NCBI GenBank assembly: GCA_937958105.1
Contig: CALFXJ010000054.1
Location: 1 to 64,000 of the forward strand
Source of the DNA: an uncultured Cellvibrio sp.
GTDB taxonomy: Bacteria; Pseudomonadota; Gammaproteobacteria; Pseudomonadales; Cellvibrionaceae
Length of the DNA stretch: 64,000 nt
Reading direction: 5' to 3'
A program made the position numbers and the translations under genes. A model generated the notes under the pieces. That model saw only the letters and a program-made list of their open reading frames with translations, searched no databases and was not told the DNA's origin. Positions 27,352-36,044 of this stretch are shown here, piece after piece. The first letter of the stretch is position 1; every line of letters begins with the position of its first letter.

Positions 27352-28557
27352 CTAGCCGTACACAATACGGGCGCGGCGCAATTGCCTAGCGGCCAGCGGC
27401 AGGCAAATCATCCATAACACCAGAGCCACCAGCCAGAATTTCACCAGGGTGTAAGGAGCCATTTCTCCACCCAGGAATAACTCTTTCATCACCACCTGCT
27501 GCCCCAGAACCGGTATCCATAAAAACCAGTCGTAGTAAACGCCGGGATTAAAGATACTGTACAGAATCGGCACCATCGGAAGAAATATCAATAAGCCGAT
27601 GTAGGTCTGCGCATCCTTGAAGGAACGAGCGAACACCGCAACCAGCAACTGCAGCGCCACCGCGAAGAAAATTATCGGCAACAGGCAACAGAAGACGTAC
27701 ACCATATCCAGAACGCTCACATCAACGCGCAGACCCAGTTGATTAAACGGCAGAAGATTTAGCACGATACTCAACAGCGACATGGTAGCCAGCAGCACCG
27801 CGATGGTAATAAGTACTGAGGTAAGCCATTTGCCCAACATGATCGCCATGGAGGGCGTGGGTGTAATCAACAGTGATTCCAGCGAGCGTCGTTCCCGCTC
27901 GCCCGCCGTCATGTCAGCGGAGAATCCGACACTGCCAATGAACACACTGATCAACAACAGCATCGGCAAACTGCCCAGAATATAGATCCCCATTTTCTGG
28001 TCGCTGGCGACGTTACTCTCCCGCAGCGTCACAGCGTTACGCAGTTCCGGGGATATTCCGCGCGCGATCAACTGCAGACTTCCGGTTCTGGCACTCCAGG
28101 CATGAACCTCGCCACGCACGAAGCCAACACTCGAGTGAACCTTGGGATTGGCAGCGTCATAAACCAGCCACAGGGTTGCAGGCTTACCCTGGGCCCGCTC
28201 CGCTTCAGCCGAGGCCGGAATAATCAGCGCAAAATCCAGCGTCTTCTCTTTTACCTGCTGATAAGCATCGCCGGTTACAGACTTGATTTCAGCACCGCGC
28301 TCGGTGAGCCATTGGGTCAGGTCCGGCAGATATTCGCCGCCCGACACATAGACGCGCACATTGAGCAGACCGTCCTGCTGGTGATCTTTCTGCATGTTGA
28401 TGGCAAACAATACTCCCACCGCAAACATACCCACAAAATACAGCGCAGGCAAAAACGCCAGTCGCATAGTGCGTTTATCACGCACTGCATCTCTGATTTC
28501 CTTGCGCAAAACAACAATGACTGACCGCCAGAATAATTTATTCAACATGGGCAACAT
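27352..28557 (-). CDS. ABC-2 type permease, NatB-like
   Basis: About 401 residues: one membrane helix near the N-terminus (FLPALYFVGMFAVGVLFAI), a large extracytoplasmic domain (about 55-180) and five or six helices in the second half (GIYILGSLPMLLLISVFIG ...), as in NatB/ABC-2 exporters. A GERERRSLESLLITP motif is typical of this family. It pairs with the ATPase gene upstream, whose end it overlaps by 20 bp. The exact start (28557 or 28548) is uncertain. Confidence 0.9.
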   Translation of the reverse strand: MLPMLNKLFWRSVIVVLRKEIRDAVRDKRTMRLAFLPALYFVGMFAVGVLFAINMQKDHQQDGLLNVRVYVSGGEYLPDLTQWLTERGAEIKSVTGDAYQQVKEKTLDFALIIPASAEAERAQGKPATLWLVYDAANPKVHSSVGFVRGEVHAWSARTGSLQLIARGISPELRNAVTLRESNVASDQKMGIYILGSLPMLLLISVFIGSVGFSADMTAGERERRSLESLLITPTPSMAIMLGKWLTSVLITIAVLLATMSLLSIVLNLLPFNQLGLRVDVSVLDMVYVFCCLLPIIFFAVALQLLVAVFARSFKDAQTYIGLLIFLPMVPILYSIFNPGVYYDWFLWIPVLGQQVVMKELFLGGEMAPYTLVKFWLVALVLWMICLPLAARQLRRARIVYG

Positions 28558-29281
28558 CCGGTTCCGGTGATTCAGAGAGATAAATAAATGCATCCTCCAG
28601 TGAAGCGGTTCCGGTCTGCTCGATCACATCGGCGACCTTGCCGTCCGCCACAATACGTCCGTGAGCAATCACAATGATGCGATCGCACAGGCCCGTTACT
28701 TCATGCATCAAATGACTGGAAAACAATATGCTGCGTCCCTGATCGCGAAGGGTGAGGAGCATGTGTCGCACTGCGCGGGTGGTGACTACATCCAGCCCGT
28801 TGGTAGGTTCATCAAGCATGATGTGCTGGGGTTGATGCACGATGGCGCGGGCCAGTGCGGTCTTCATGCGCTCACCCAGCGAAAATCCTTCCGCTCGACG
28901 ATCCGCTATATTCTGCATACCCAACAGGTTTATCAGTCTTTCTGTATGCGTTGTCAGCAGGTCTGGCGGGAGATGGTGCAGCTCACCAAAATAACGAATG
29001 TTTTCCCGCGCCGTCAGACGTTTATACAAACCAGTATCGTCGGGCAATACACCCAGCCGCTCACGGATGCGATCCGGTTGCTGCGCCACATCCACACCGT
29101 CCACCAGAATTTTTCCGCTGCTGGGTTGAAGGAGTCCGTAAATCAACCGCATCAGGGTTGTTTTGCCTGCACCGTTAACCCCAAGCAGGCCGGTAATTTC
29201 ACCGTCGTTCAGGGTGAAGCTGACATCCTTGAGCGCTTCCACCTTGCCGAACTGTTTGCTGACATGCTCAATCTGAATCAT
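28538..29281 (-). CDS. ABC transporter ATP-binding protein, NatA-like
   Basis: 247 residues with Walker A (GVNGAGKTT), Q-loop region (LGVLPDDTGLYKRLT), signature (FSLGERMKTALARA, a variant of LSGGQ), Walker B (HIMLDEPTNGLD) and switch His (SSHLMHEV). It powers the NatB-like permease. In NatAB systems this exports sodium or, in relatives, peptides and drugs. The start at ATG 29281 overlaps the hydrolase gene by 14 bp. Confidence 0.93.
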   Translation of the reverse strand: MIQIEHVSKQFGKVEALKDVSFTLNDGEITGLLGVNGAGKTTLMRLIYGLLQPSSGKILVDGVDVAQQPDRIRERLGVLPDDTGLYKRLTARENIRYFGELHHLPPDLLTTHTERLINLLGMQNIADRRAEGFSLGERMKTALARAIVHQPQHIMLDEPTNGLDVVTTRAVRHMLLTLRDQGRSILFSSHLMHEVTGLCDRIIVIAHGRIVADGKVADVIEQTGTASLEDAFIYLSESPEPDVAHVE

Positions 29282-30779
29282 GGCTGCTACCTGCCTCATT
29301 CTTCGTTTGCAGTTCAACCGTCAGATAGGGGGGCAGCGGTTGAATTTTATTAACGCAGGTCCCGTCGATAGAGGTTGCACTGCCTTGCTGGATAAACTGC
29401 GTAATCAGTTGTGCTACGCAGCCTTCTCGAGTAATGGAGTGATGCCCGCCCGGCGCAATCAGATGGCGCGCCTGAGACAGGTGTTCACTCACCTGCTCCG
29501 CCCAGCGCGGCGGCGTCACCGGGTCCCGCTGGCCCGACAACAATAACGTCGGCACATCACTTTTCACGGGAGTGAAATAATCTTCATCAAGGGAATAGCG
29601 CGGCCAGACCTCACACAACTCAGCAAAAGCTTCCGCCAGATTGGCAGACAGAAAACTCGCAGAAACCTCGGCTCTGTCTTGATACTGCGGATAGTCCTCA
29701 TTACACAACACGGTGTAGTGCATCCCGTAGCTGATATTCATCAGCGTTGTTTGCTCACCTGCCATAGAGATCAACGCAGCCAGGAGTGAATAATCGTTAT
29801 CACGTGCCCCTGCTATAGCCTGGGGGACGAGTGTGGACAGGTCCCGCGTGTAAAGTGCCATGCGGATCATGGAGGCAAAGATCTGATGATTCATGGACAT
29901 GGTGAACGGGGCCTGCGTACGCGGGTGAGCAACAGTCACCTCCACCGGCTGTTCTGCCAGGCGTTGCGCGATAGTCTCAGCACTGTTCAACACATCGCCG
30001 TAACGTCTCGCACAATCGTCGCTCATGCTGCATTGCTCGCTCAGCAACCGCAGCGACGCCAGTGCATCCTCCCCGCCATGCCAGGGCAGAGCCACGGTCA
30101 CCGGAGCCAGGCCGTCGAGAATACTGCTGCGCGTTGCCTGCGGGTAGCGACGCATATATTCCAGCGCAACCCGCGTTCCATAAGACACACCCCAAAGATT
30201 AATCCGTTGATATCCCAAAGCCTGGCGCACGACATCAAGATCCTGCACAGCATAAGGCGTGGTATAGAACTCCAATTGGTCACCCAGTGTTTCCGCACAG
30301 GCCTGCGCAACAGATTTCAAACGCTGCTGTTGCTCAAACAATGACAGCTGGTAAGGGATATCTTCGAACTCTTTGCAGTTCAAGGGATTGGACTGGCCTG
30401 TACCCCGTTGATCCACAAAGACAATATCGCGATTTTTCCTGACCTCACTGAAGGTAGTCCAGATAGGCTCTGCAATGCCGACTGCCGACTGACCCGGGCC
30501 ACCCGCGATAATGAACAGCGGATCCGGTTGCGGCGTGGGATTTATCGCAGGCAGACGCAGGATATTCAATTCAATGGAGCGGCTGGTTGGATCCTGGGGG
30601 TTTTCTTTCACCGACAGAGTGCCGCATTGTGCTCCCTGAACAATTGGCGGGCGGCCGGTCTCTGAAAACTCGGGACAAGCACCCAGCACATTGCCAACGA
30701 GCGTCGCTGGCTCGTCGGATGGCGGGTGACAGGCGCAGAGAAGAATTGAAGATAAAACTCCAATGAGTGGTATTCGCAT
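29268..30779 (-). CDS. Alpha/beta-hydrolase lipoprotein, tripeptidyl-aminopeptidase-like
   Basis: 503 residues with a lipoprotein signal (SSILLCAC), an oxyanion HGG-like GGPGQS, the nucleophile elbow GVSYGTR, catalytic Asp in SGQRDPVTPP and His in APGGHHS, and the C-terminal TAP-like domain. This is the proline-iminopeptidase/tripeptidyl aminopeptidase group acting on peptide N-termini in the envelope. It lies between a CPBP protease gene (17 bp upstream) and NatA (overlapping), suggesting peptide handling linked to export. Confidence 0.9.
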   Translation of the reverse strand: MRIPLIGVLSSILLCACHPPSDEPATLVGNVLGACPEFSETGRPPIVQGAQCGTLSVKENPQDPTSRSIELNILRLPAINPTPQPDPLFIIAGGPGQSAVGIAEPIWTTFSEVRKNRDIVFVDQRGTGQSNPLNCKEFEDIPYQLSLFEQQQRLKSVAQACAETLGDQLEFYTTPYAVQDLDVVRQALGYQRINLWGVSYGTRVALEYMRRYPQATRSSILDGLAPVTVALPWHGGEDALASLRLLSEQCSMSDDCARRYGDVLNSAETIAQRLAEQPVEVTVAHPRTQAPFTMSMNHQIFASMIRMALYTRDLSTLVPQAIAGARDNDYSLLAALISMAGEQTTLMNISYGMHYTVLCNEDYPQYQDRAEVSASFLSANLAEAFAELCEVWPRYSLDEDYFTPVKSDVPTLLLSGQRDPVTPPRWAEQVSEHLSQARHLIAPGGHHSITREGCVAQLITQFIQQGSATSIDGTCVNKIQPLPPYLTVELQTKNEAGSSHDSD

Positions 30780-30796
30780 AAATATTTTCCGAGTTT

Positions 30797-31618
30797 TTAC
30801 AGCATTCCCAGATAGATAATACTGATCGTAGCCACCAGATTATTTGCCGAATGAATTGCCAGAGGAACCCAGATGGACCCGGACTTCTCCCTGGCCAGCC
30901 CCAACAGGATCGACAGGCAGAAGATCATGCTCAGATAAATCCAGTCGTACTGACCGAGATGCAGCAGGGTGAACAATAACGAGGTCAACAGCAGCGTCCC
31001 CGACAAGCCGAGCCGGCTGTGTCGCCAGGCCTTAAAAAGATAACCACGGAAAACAAGTTCTTCCAGCAGGGGCGCACCAACGATCAGCACCAGCGCAACA
31101 CCGAGATGGCGACTGCCGTTCAGTGAGCGCATGAATTGCCCCGGCTCAAGCTGGGCCAGCGTGGTGATTATGAAAGTTAACGCGAGGTAAGCCAGCCAGA
31201 TCAGCAGCCACAACATCATGCTCCGGGCGGAAAAAGCCTTGCATCCAAGCGTGACCGTCCAGTGCTGCTGGCGGAAATGGGCCACACCCAGGATAACCGG
31301 CAACAGCATCAGGCATTGCAGCAGATATAAACCGGCCAGCCCGGCAGGCTGAGACAAATGTTCCTGAATCATCAGCCCGATCTGATCCGGCTCCGGCAAG
31401 GGCGTGCCGTGCAGTGTCGATTGGTAGCCGAGCACTGCGCCGTAGCCGATGATGTACAGGATGGCAGCGCCAAAGAACAAGATAAAAAACAACAGCAGCC
31501 AGCCGAAGGATGGCCCCACTCGGGGCAGGTATTCCGGCATTGGCTCAGCAGGTGTTGCGGCGGTGGACAGCGTTTCTGGAGTGTTTTCGGGTACAGCGTC
31601 AAGCGGTGTGTTATGCAT
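30797..31618 (-). CDS. CPBP (Abi) family intramembrane metalloprotease
   Basis: 273 residues with eight or so membrane segments and the CPBP motifs: EELVFRGYLFKAWR (motif 1), TSLLFTLLHLGQYDW (motif 2 His) and AIHSANNLVA (motif 3). Relatives cleave prenylated or small membrane peptides and some are bacteriocin self-immunity proteins. It heads the operon CPBP-hydrolase-NatA-NatB. ATG 31618 follows GGGAA; an ATG eight codons earlier is possible. Confidence 0.9.
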   Translation of the reverse strand: MHNTPLDAVPENTPETLSTAATPAEPMPEYLPRVGPSFGWLLLFFILFFGAAILYIIGYGAVLGYQSTLHGTPLPEPDQIGLMIQEHLSQPAGLAGLYLLQCLMLLPVILGVAHFRQQHWTVTLGCKAFSARSMMLWLLIWLAYLALTFIITTLAQLEPGQFMRSLNGSRHLGVALVLIVGAPLLEELVFRGYLFKAWRHSRLGLSGTLLLTSLLFTLLHLGQYDWIYLSMIFCLSILLGLAREKSGSIWVPLAIHSANNLVATISIIYLGML

Positions 31619-31771
31619 GTGCGATTCCCTGGCAATTATCATTTTTGAGATATCTTTTTACCCGTTAGGGGATGGGCAACCATAATACAGCCGGCTGGCG
31701 ATTGCCAATTGTTGTCTCCTGGGCGCTGCTCCAGCGTTCTTTACACTGTCCAGTGATGCTGGCACCCCTAA

Positions 31772-31799
31772 AAAAACGCCCGCAGAAGCGGGCGTTTTT
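31772..31799. terminator. Terminator after pnp
   Basis: AAAAACGCCCGC pairs with GCGGGCGTTTTT around an AGAA loop. On the minus strand the stem runs into seven T, directly after the pnp stop, so it ends the nusA-pnp transcription unit. It could work weakly on the plus strand too. Confidence 0.92.
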
Positions 31800-31820
31800 C
31801 AGCTGGGGAATATGCCAATC

Positions 31821-33947
31821 TTACTCAGCAGCTTCTTCAGCGTTGGTTGCAGAACCGTTTTCCTCAGCCATAGCTTCTTTGATAGAAAGCTTGATACGGC
31901 CACGCTGGTCAACGTCCAGACATTTCACTTTCACAACCTGACCTTCTTTGAGGTAGTCGCTGACGTTGTTCACACGCTCATCAGCGATCTGTGAGATGTG
32001 AACCAGGCCGTCTTTGCCTGGCAGGAAGTTAACGAACGCACCGAAGTCAACGATACGTACAACAGTACCTTCGTAGATCGCACCGATTTCGGCTTCAGCA
32101 ACAATACTCTCAACACGCAGGATAGCTGCGCGCAGATTCTCGCCGCTGTCGGCATAAATCTTGACGGTACCATCGTCTTCGATATCGATAGATGAACCTG
32201 TCTCTTCGGTAATTGCACGGATAGTCGCACCGCCCTTACCGATGATGTCGCGGATCTTGTCTGGATGCACCTTGATAGTTTCAAAGCGTGGTGCTGTATC
32301 GCTGATGGTGGAGCGCGGCTTGGCGAGAACCTTGTTCATCTCCGCCAGGATATGCAGACGGGCATGCAATGCCTGCTCGAGTGCAATCTCCATGATCTCT
32401 TCGGTGATACCTTCGATCTTGATGTCCATCTGCAGTGCGGTCACACCACTGGTGGTACCGGCTACTTTAAAGTCCATGTCACCGAGGTGGTCTTCGTCAC
32501 CGAGGATGTCGGTCAGAACGGCAAAGCCGTTATCTTCTTTCACCAGACCCATTGCGATACCGGCAACCGGCGCTTTCAACGGTACACCGGCATCCATCAA
32601 TGCCAGGCTGGAACCACAGACAGAAGCCATGGAGCTGGAACCATTGGATTCAGTGATCTCACTGACAACGCGCAGGGTGTAAGGGAAGCTGTCCTGCGCA
32701 GGCAGAACCGCAGCAACACCGCGACGGGCAAGACGACCGTGACCGATCTCACGACGACCGGTTGCGCCCATGCGACCACATTCGCCTACAGAATAGGGTG
32801 GGAAGTTGTAGTGCAGCATGAAGGGATCTTTCCGCTCGCCTTCCAGTGCATCAATCACCTGAACATCGCGGGCATTACCCAGCGTGGCAACTACCAGCGC
32901 CTGAGTTTCACCACGAGTAAACAAGGCTGAACCGTGAACGCGTGGCAGTACACCTACCTCAACCTCGATCGGGCGCACAGTTTTATTGTCACGACCGTCG
33001 ATGCGCGGCTCACCGGCAACGATGCGCGAACGAACGATGTTCGATTCGACGCGACCAAACATATCTTTAACATCGTCTGCAGATACACCGGCTTCTTCAT
33101 TAACCAGCTCAGCCACAGCCTGATTGCGCAGCTCAGCCAGACGGTCATAACGCTTGGCTTTGTCAGTGATGCGGTAGGCGACACCGATAGAGTCGGCAAA
33201 ATGTTTTTCTACCGCAGCCTTAAGGTCAGCATTAATGACTGGCGCCTGCCAGTCCCAGCGCGGTTTGCCTGCATCACGAGCCAATTCGGCACAAGCCTGA
33301 ATAACAACCTGCATCTCCTGGTGCGCATACAGCACAGCGCCGAGCATGATGTCTTCCGGCAGCTCTTTCGCTTCGGACTCCACCATCAATACGGCGTCTT
33401 TAGTACCGGCAACCACCATGTCCAGCTCAGAGGTTTCAAGCTCTTTGTAGGTAGGGTTCAGCAGATAGCCTTGCTCGGTGGTATAACCCACACGTGCGCC
33501 GCCAATCGGACCATTGAACGGGATACCGGAGATAGCCAGCGCCGCAGAGGTGCCGATCATCGCAGCGATATCCGGATCGCTGACTTTGTCAGTTGACAGT
33601 ACGGTACAGACAACCTGTACTTCGTTCAGGAAACCTTCGGGGAACAACGGACGGATGGGACGATCGATCAGGCGGGAGGTCAGGGTTTCTTTTTCTGACG
33701 GACGGCCTTCACGCTTGAAGAAACCGCCAGGGATTTTTCCGGCTGCGTATGCTTTCTCAATGTAATGTACGGACAACGGGAAGAAATCCTGCCCGGGCGA
33801 TGCTTCTTTTGCGCCCACCACGGTACACAAAACGGCAGTTTCTCCCATGGTAACCACCACTGCACCGGTAGCCTGACGGGCAACACGCCCGGTTTCCAGG
33901 GTGACAGTCTGGTTGCCGTATTGGAATTTTTTAATAATCGGATTCAC
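31821..33947 (-). CDS. pnp: Polyribonucleotide nucleotidyltransferase (PNPase)
   Basis: 708 residues: two RNase PH domains, the alpha-helical linker, KH (FETIKVHPDKIRDIIGKGGATIRAI) and S1 (IYEGTVVRIVDFGAFVNFLPGKDGLVHIS). PNPase degrades RNA 3'-5' using phosphate and is a degradosome partner. The start codon is GTG at 33947 behind AGGAT. A separate leader of about 150 bases with an rpsO terminator lies upstream, matching the usual rpsO-pnp arrangement, in which RNase III and PNPase regulate pnp. Confidence 0.98.
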   Translation of the reverse strand: MNPIIKKFQYGNQTVTLETGRVARQATGAVVVTMGETAVLCTVVGAKEASPGQDFFPLSVHYIEKAYAAGKIPGGFFKREGRPSEKETLTSRLIDRPIRPLFPEGFLNEVQVVCTVLSTDKVSDPDIAAMIGTSAALAISGIPFNGPIGGARVGYTTEQGYLLNPTYKELETSELDMVVAGTKDAVLMVESEAKELPEDIMLGAVLYAHQEMQVVIQACAELARDAGKPRWDWQAPVINADLKAAVEKHFADSIGVAYRITDKAKRYDRLAELRNQAVAELVNEEAGVSADDVKDMFGRVESNIVRSRIVAGEPRIDGRDNKTVRPIEVEVGVLPRVHGSALFTRGETQALVVATLGNARDVQVIDALEGERKDPFMLHYNFPPYSVGECGRMGATGRREIGHGRLARRGVAAVLPAQDSFPYTLRVVSEITESNGSSSMASVCGSSLALMDAGVPLKAPVAGIAMGLVKEDNGFAVLTDILGDEDHLGDMDFKVAGTTSGVTALQMDIKIEGITEEIMEIALEQALHARLHILAEMNKVLAKPRSTISDTAPRFETIKVHPDKIRDIIGKGGATIRAITEETGSSIDIEDDGTVKIYADSGENLRAAILRVESIVAEAEIGAIYEGTVVRIVDFGAFVNFLPGKDGLVHISQIADERVNNVSDYLKEGQVVKVKCLDVDQRGRIKLSIKEAMAEENGSATNAEEAAE

Positions 33948-34101
33948 TCTTCTATCCTTTCTTTTGCGTTAATTTTTTACGCGCCTGTAAATAAAAACAT
34001 GTCTTTTAAAAAATACACAGTAATGTTGTTGCTCCCTGCCAAAGCGATATGTCTAAACCCGGATACCGCCCTCGCCGCCTCCTGCGAACTGGATAAAAAT
34101 A

Positions 34102-34128
34102 AAAAAAGTGCCCGCATAAGCGGGCACG
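34102..34128 (-). terminator. Terminator between rpsO and pnp
   Basis: GTGCCCGC pairs with GCGGGCAC around ATAA and on the minus strand is followed by seven T. It lies just after the rpsO stop; partial read-through into pnp is the known arrangement in relatives. Confidence 0.88.
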
Positions 34129-34136
34129 GGACAAAC

Positions 34137-34406
34137 TTAACGGCGCAGACCCAATTTTTGAATCAGTGCTGAGTAACGTTCAGTATTTTTGCCTTTCAGG
34201 TAATCCAGCAGCTTACGACGCTGGTTAACCATACGGATCAATCCACGACGGGAATGGTGATCGTGCTTGTGACCAGCAAAGTGGTCTTGCAGCTTGTTGA
34301 TGTTGACGGTCAACAAGGCTACCTGCACTTCCGGAGAACCGGTATCACCTTCAGACTGTTGATACTCTTTTACTACAGCAGCTTTTTCAGCAGCACTCAG
34401 TGCCAT
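34137..34406 (-). CDS. rpsO: 30S ribosomal protein S15
   Basis: 89 residues, the normal S15 length, with GDTGSPEVQVALLT, HFAGHKHDHHSRRGLIRMVNQRRKLLDYL and the C-terminal YSALIQKLGLRR. Binds the central domain of 16S rRNA in the small subunit. A hairpin with a 12-bp stem (34510-34536) lies in the truB-rpsO spacer and could belong to the 5' leader, where S15 autoregulation occurs in other bacteria. Confidence 0.98.
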   Translation of the reverse strand: MALSAAEKAAVVKEYQQSEGDTGSPEVQVALLTVNINKLQDHFAGHKHDHHSRRGLIRMVNQRRKLLDYLKGKNTERYSALIQKLGLRR

Positions 34407-34552
34407 GATATTTTCCTCAATTTAATATGCGACACAATTACAGCCACACCCGTGCATATTTACAGGTGGGCTAAGGCATCAGCGAAGCGAATGCTCGCGA
34501 TGCCCCTCGTTTGCCCTGCGGAACCCGCAGAACAAATTCAACGCCAGCCGCA

Positions 34553-35509
34553 TCATGCTGAGCGGTTGGCAATAATTCGTTTTGGCGCCACTCGACCGTC
34601 TTCAGTCAGTTCGCCCAACCCCAGAAACTGCGCGGGCTGCGCTGCAGAGGCTGATAAAAAGACGCGTACAATATCACCTTGATCCCCTATGCGATAGACC
34701 TGTGGATCCATCACGGGGTTGCCTTGGCGGAAGTAATAGCCACTCTGTTCCGGCAGTTCCAGCGCCGGCAGAGACGCCACCGGCGAATCCGGTGGCAGCA
34801 GCAACGCATCCAGCGCCGGGTACCCGCCCTGTTCCTGAGCAGCTTCCAGGGCTTCCAGTGTCACTGTCCGCCCCTCATCAAACGCACCGGCGCCCGAACG
34901 ATGCAAGGTCTTGACGTGAGCACCGCACCCCAGTGCAACGCCCAGATCTTCGGCAATGGAGCGGATGTAGGTGCCTTTACTGCAGTGCACATCAACATCC
35001 ACCTCTGCCGCCGGGCCCGACCTGAAGTCCAGGACTCTCAGGCTGTATATCGTTACCCGCCGGGCCTTGCGCTCAACCTCAACGCCCTGACGGGCCATCT
35101 TATACAGCGGCTGCCCTTCATGCTTGAGTGCCGAATACATGGATGGCACCTGCTCAATCTCACCAACAAATGCGGTCAGTGCCTGCTCCACCTGAGCCAG
35201 AGTGATGTCTTCGGCGGATTTCTCTTCCAGAACCTCGCCATCTGCATCGCTGGTGGCGGTGCGCACACCGAGGCGGAAGGTACTGCGGTAGCGCTTGTCC
35301 GCATCCAGCAGAAACTGGGAAAACTTGGTCGCTTCGCCAAAGCAGAGCGGCAGTACGCCGGTAGCCAGAGGATCGAGGCTGCCGGTATGACCTGCTTTTT
35401 CTGCAAAGTACATACGCTTGGCAATCTGCAGGGCACGATTTGACGTCATGCCCGCCGGTTTGTGTAATAACAATACGCCGTCAACCGGACGGCCCTTACG
35501 ACGCGCCAT
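34553..35509 (-). CDS. truB: tRNA pseudouridine(55) synthase TruB
   Basis: 318 residues with the TruB core: GVLLLHKPAGMTSN, the catalytic Asp motif GHTGSLDPLATGVLPL, SKGTYIRSIAEDLG and C-terminal PUA-like region. Makes pseudouridine 55 in the T-loop of tRNAs. Its start overlaps the rbfA stop (TAATG). Confidence 0.97.
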   Translation of the reverse strand: MARRKGRPVDGVLLLHKPAGMTSNRALQIAKRMYFAEKAGHTGSLDPLATGVLPLCFGEATKFSQFLLDADKRYRSTFRLGVRTATSDADGEVLEEKSAEDITLAQVEQALTAFVGEIEQVPSMYSALKHEGQPLYKMARQGVEVERKARRVTIYSLRVLDFRSGPAAEVDVDVHCSKGTYIRSIAEDLGVALGCGAHVKTLHRSGAGAFDEGRTVTLEALEAAQEQGGYPALDALLLPPDSPVASLPALELPEQSGYYFRQGNPVMDPQVYRIGDQGDIVRVFLSASAAQPAQFLGLGELTEDGRVAPKRIIANRSA

Positions 35510-35952
35510 TACTTATCACTGGCCTCGTCGCTTTCACCTGCGCCGCCATCCCCGGCGTCATCGTTCTGATGATGTTCACGATCCTTTGCAATCGCACGAT
35601 CAATGAGAAAGGACAGCTCCTGACCCCGGATCGCAGATTTATCATAGATAAATTGCAGCTTGGGCACGGTGCGCATACTCAGCTCTCTGGCAAGAAAGCT
35701 GCGCAGAAAACCCGCTGCCTTGTTCAAAACTGCCGCAGCCTCAAGACTGGCTGCCTCGTCCTGCATACCCACGAAGGTGACATACACTTTGGCGTATGCC
35801 ATATCCCGCGTGACGGTCACATCATTGATGTTGACCATCCCTATTCGAGGGTCGCGAATCTCCTGCGGGATCAACTGTCCCAGCAATCGCTGGATGGCGT
35901 CCGACACCCGGTCGGAACGCGTAAATTCTCTAGGCATAGCCCCAACCTCCAC
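35509..35952 (-). CDS. rbfA: 30S ribosome-binding factor RbfA
   Basis: 147 residues with the RbfA KH-like fold (RSDRVSDAIQRLLGQLI, GMVNINDVTVTRDMAYAKVYVTF, SFLARELSMRTVPKLQFIYD) and an acidic C-terminal tail. Late-stage 16S maturation and cold adaptation factor. Coupled to truB; 92 bp after infB. Confidence 0.96.
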   Translation of the reverse strand: MEVGAMPREFTRSDRVSDAIQRLLGQLIPQEIRDPRIGMVNINDVTVTRDMAYAKVYVTFVGMQDEAASLEAAAVLNKAAGFLRSFLARELSMRTVPKLQFIYDKSAIRGQELSFLIDRAIAKDREHHQNDDAGDGGAGESDEASDK

Positions 35953-36044
35953 TTGCCGATTCCTACGCCACTACGCGACCGGCAAAAATAACAACGCCCC
36001 GAACACCGGTGGTGGCTGTCCGGGGCGGATGCGGCAGTCGTCAA

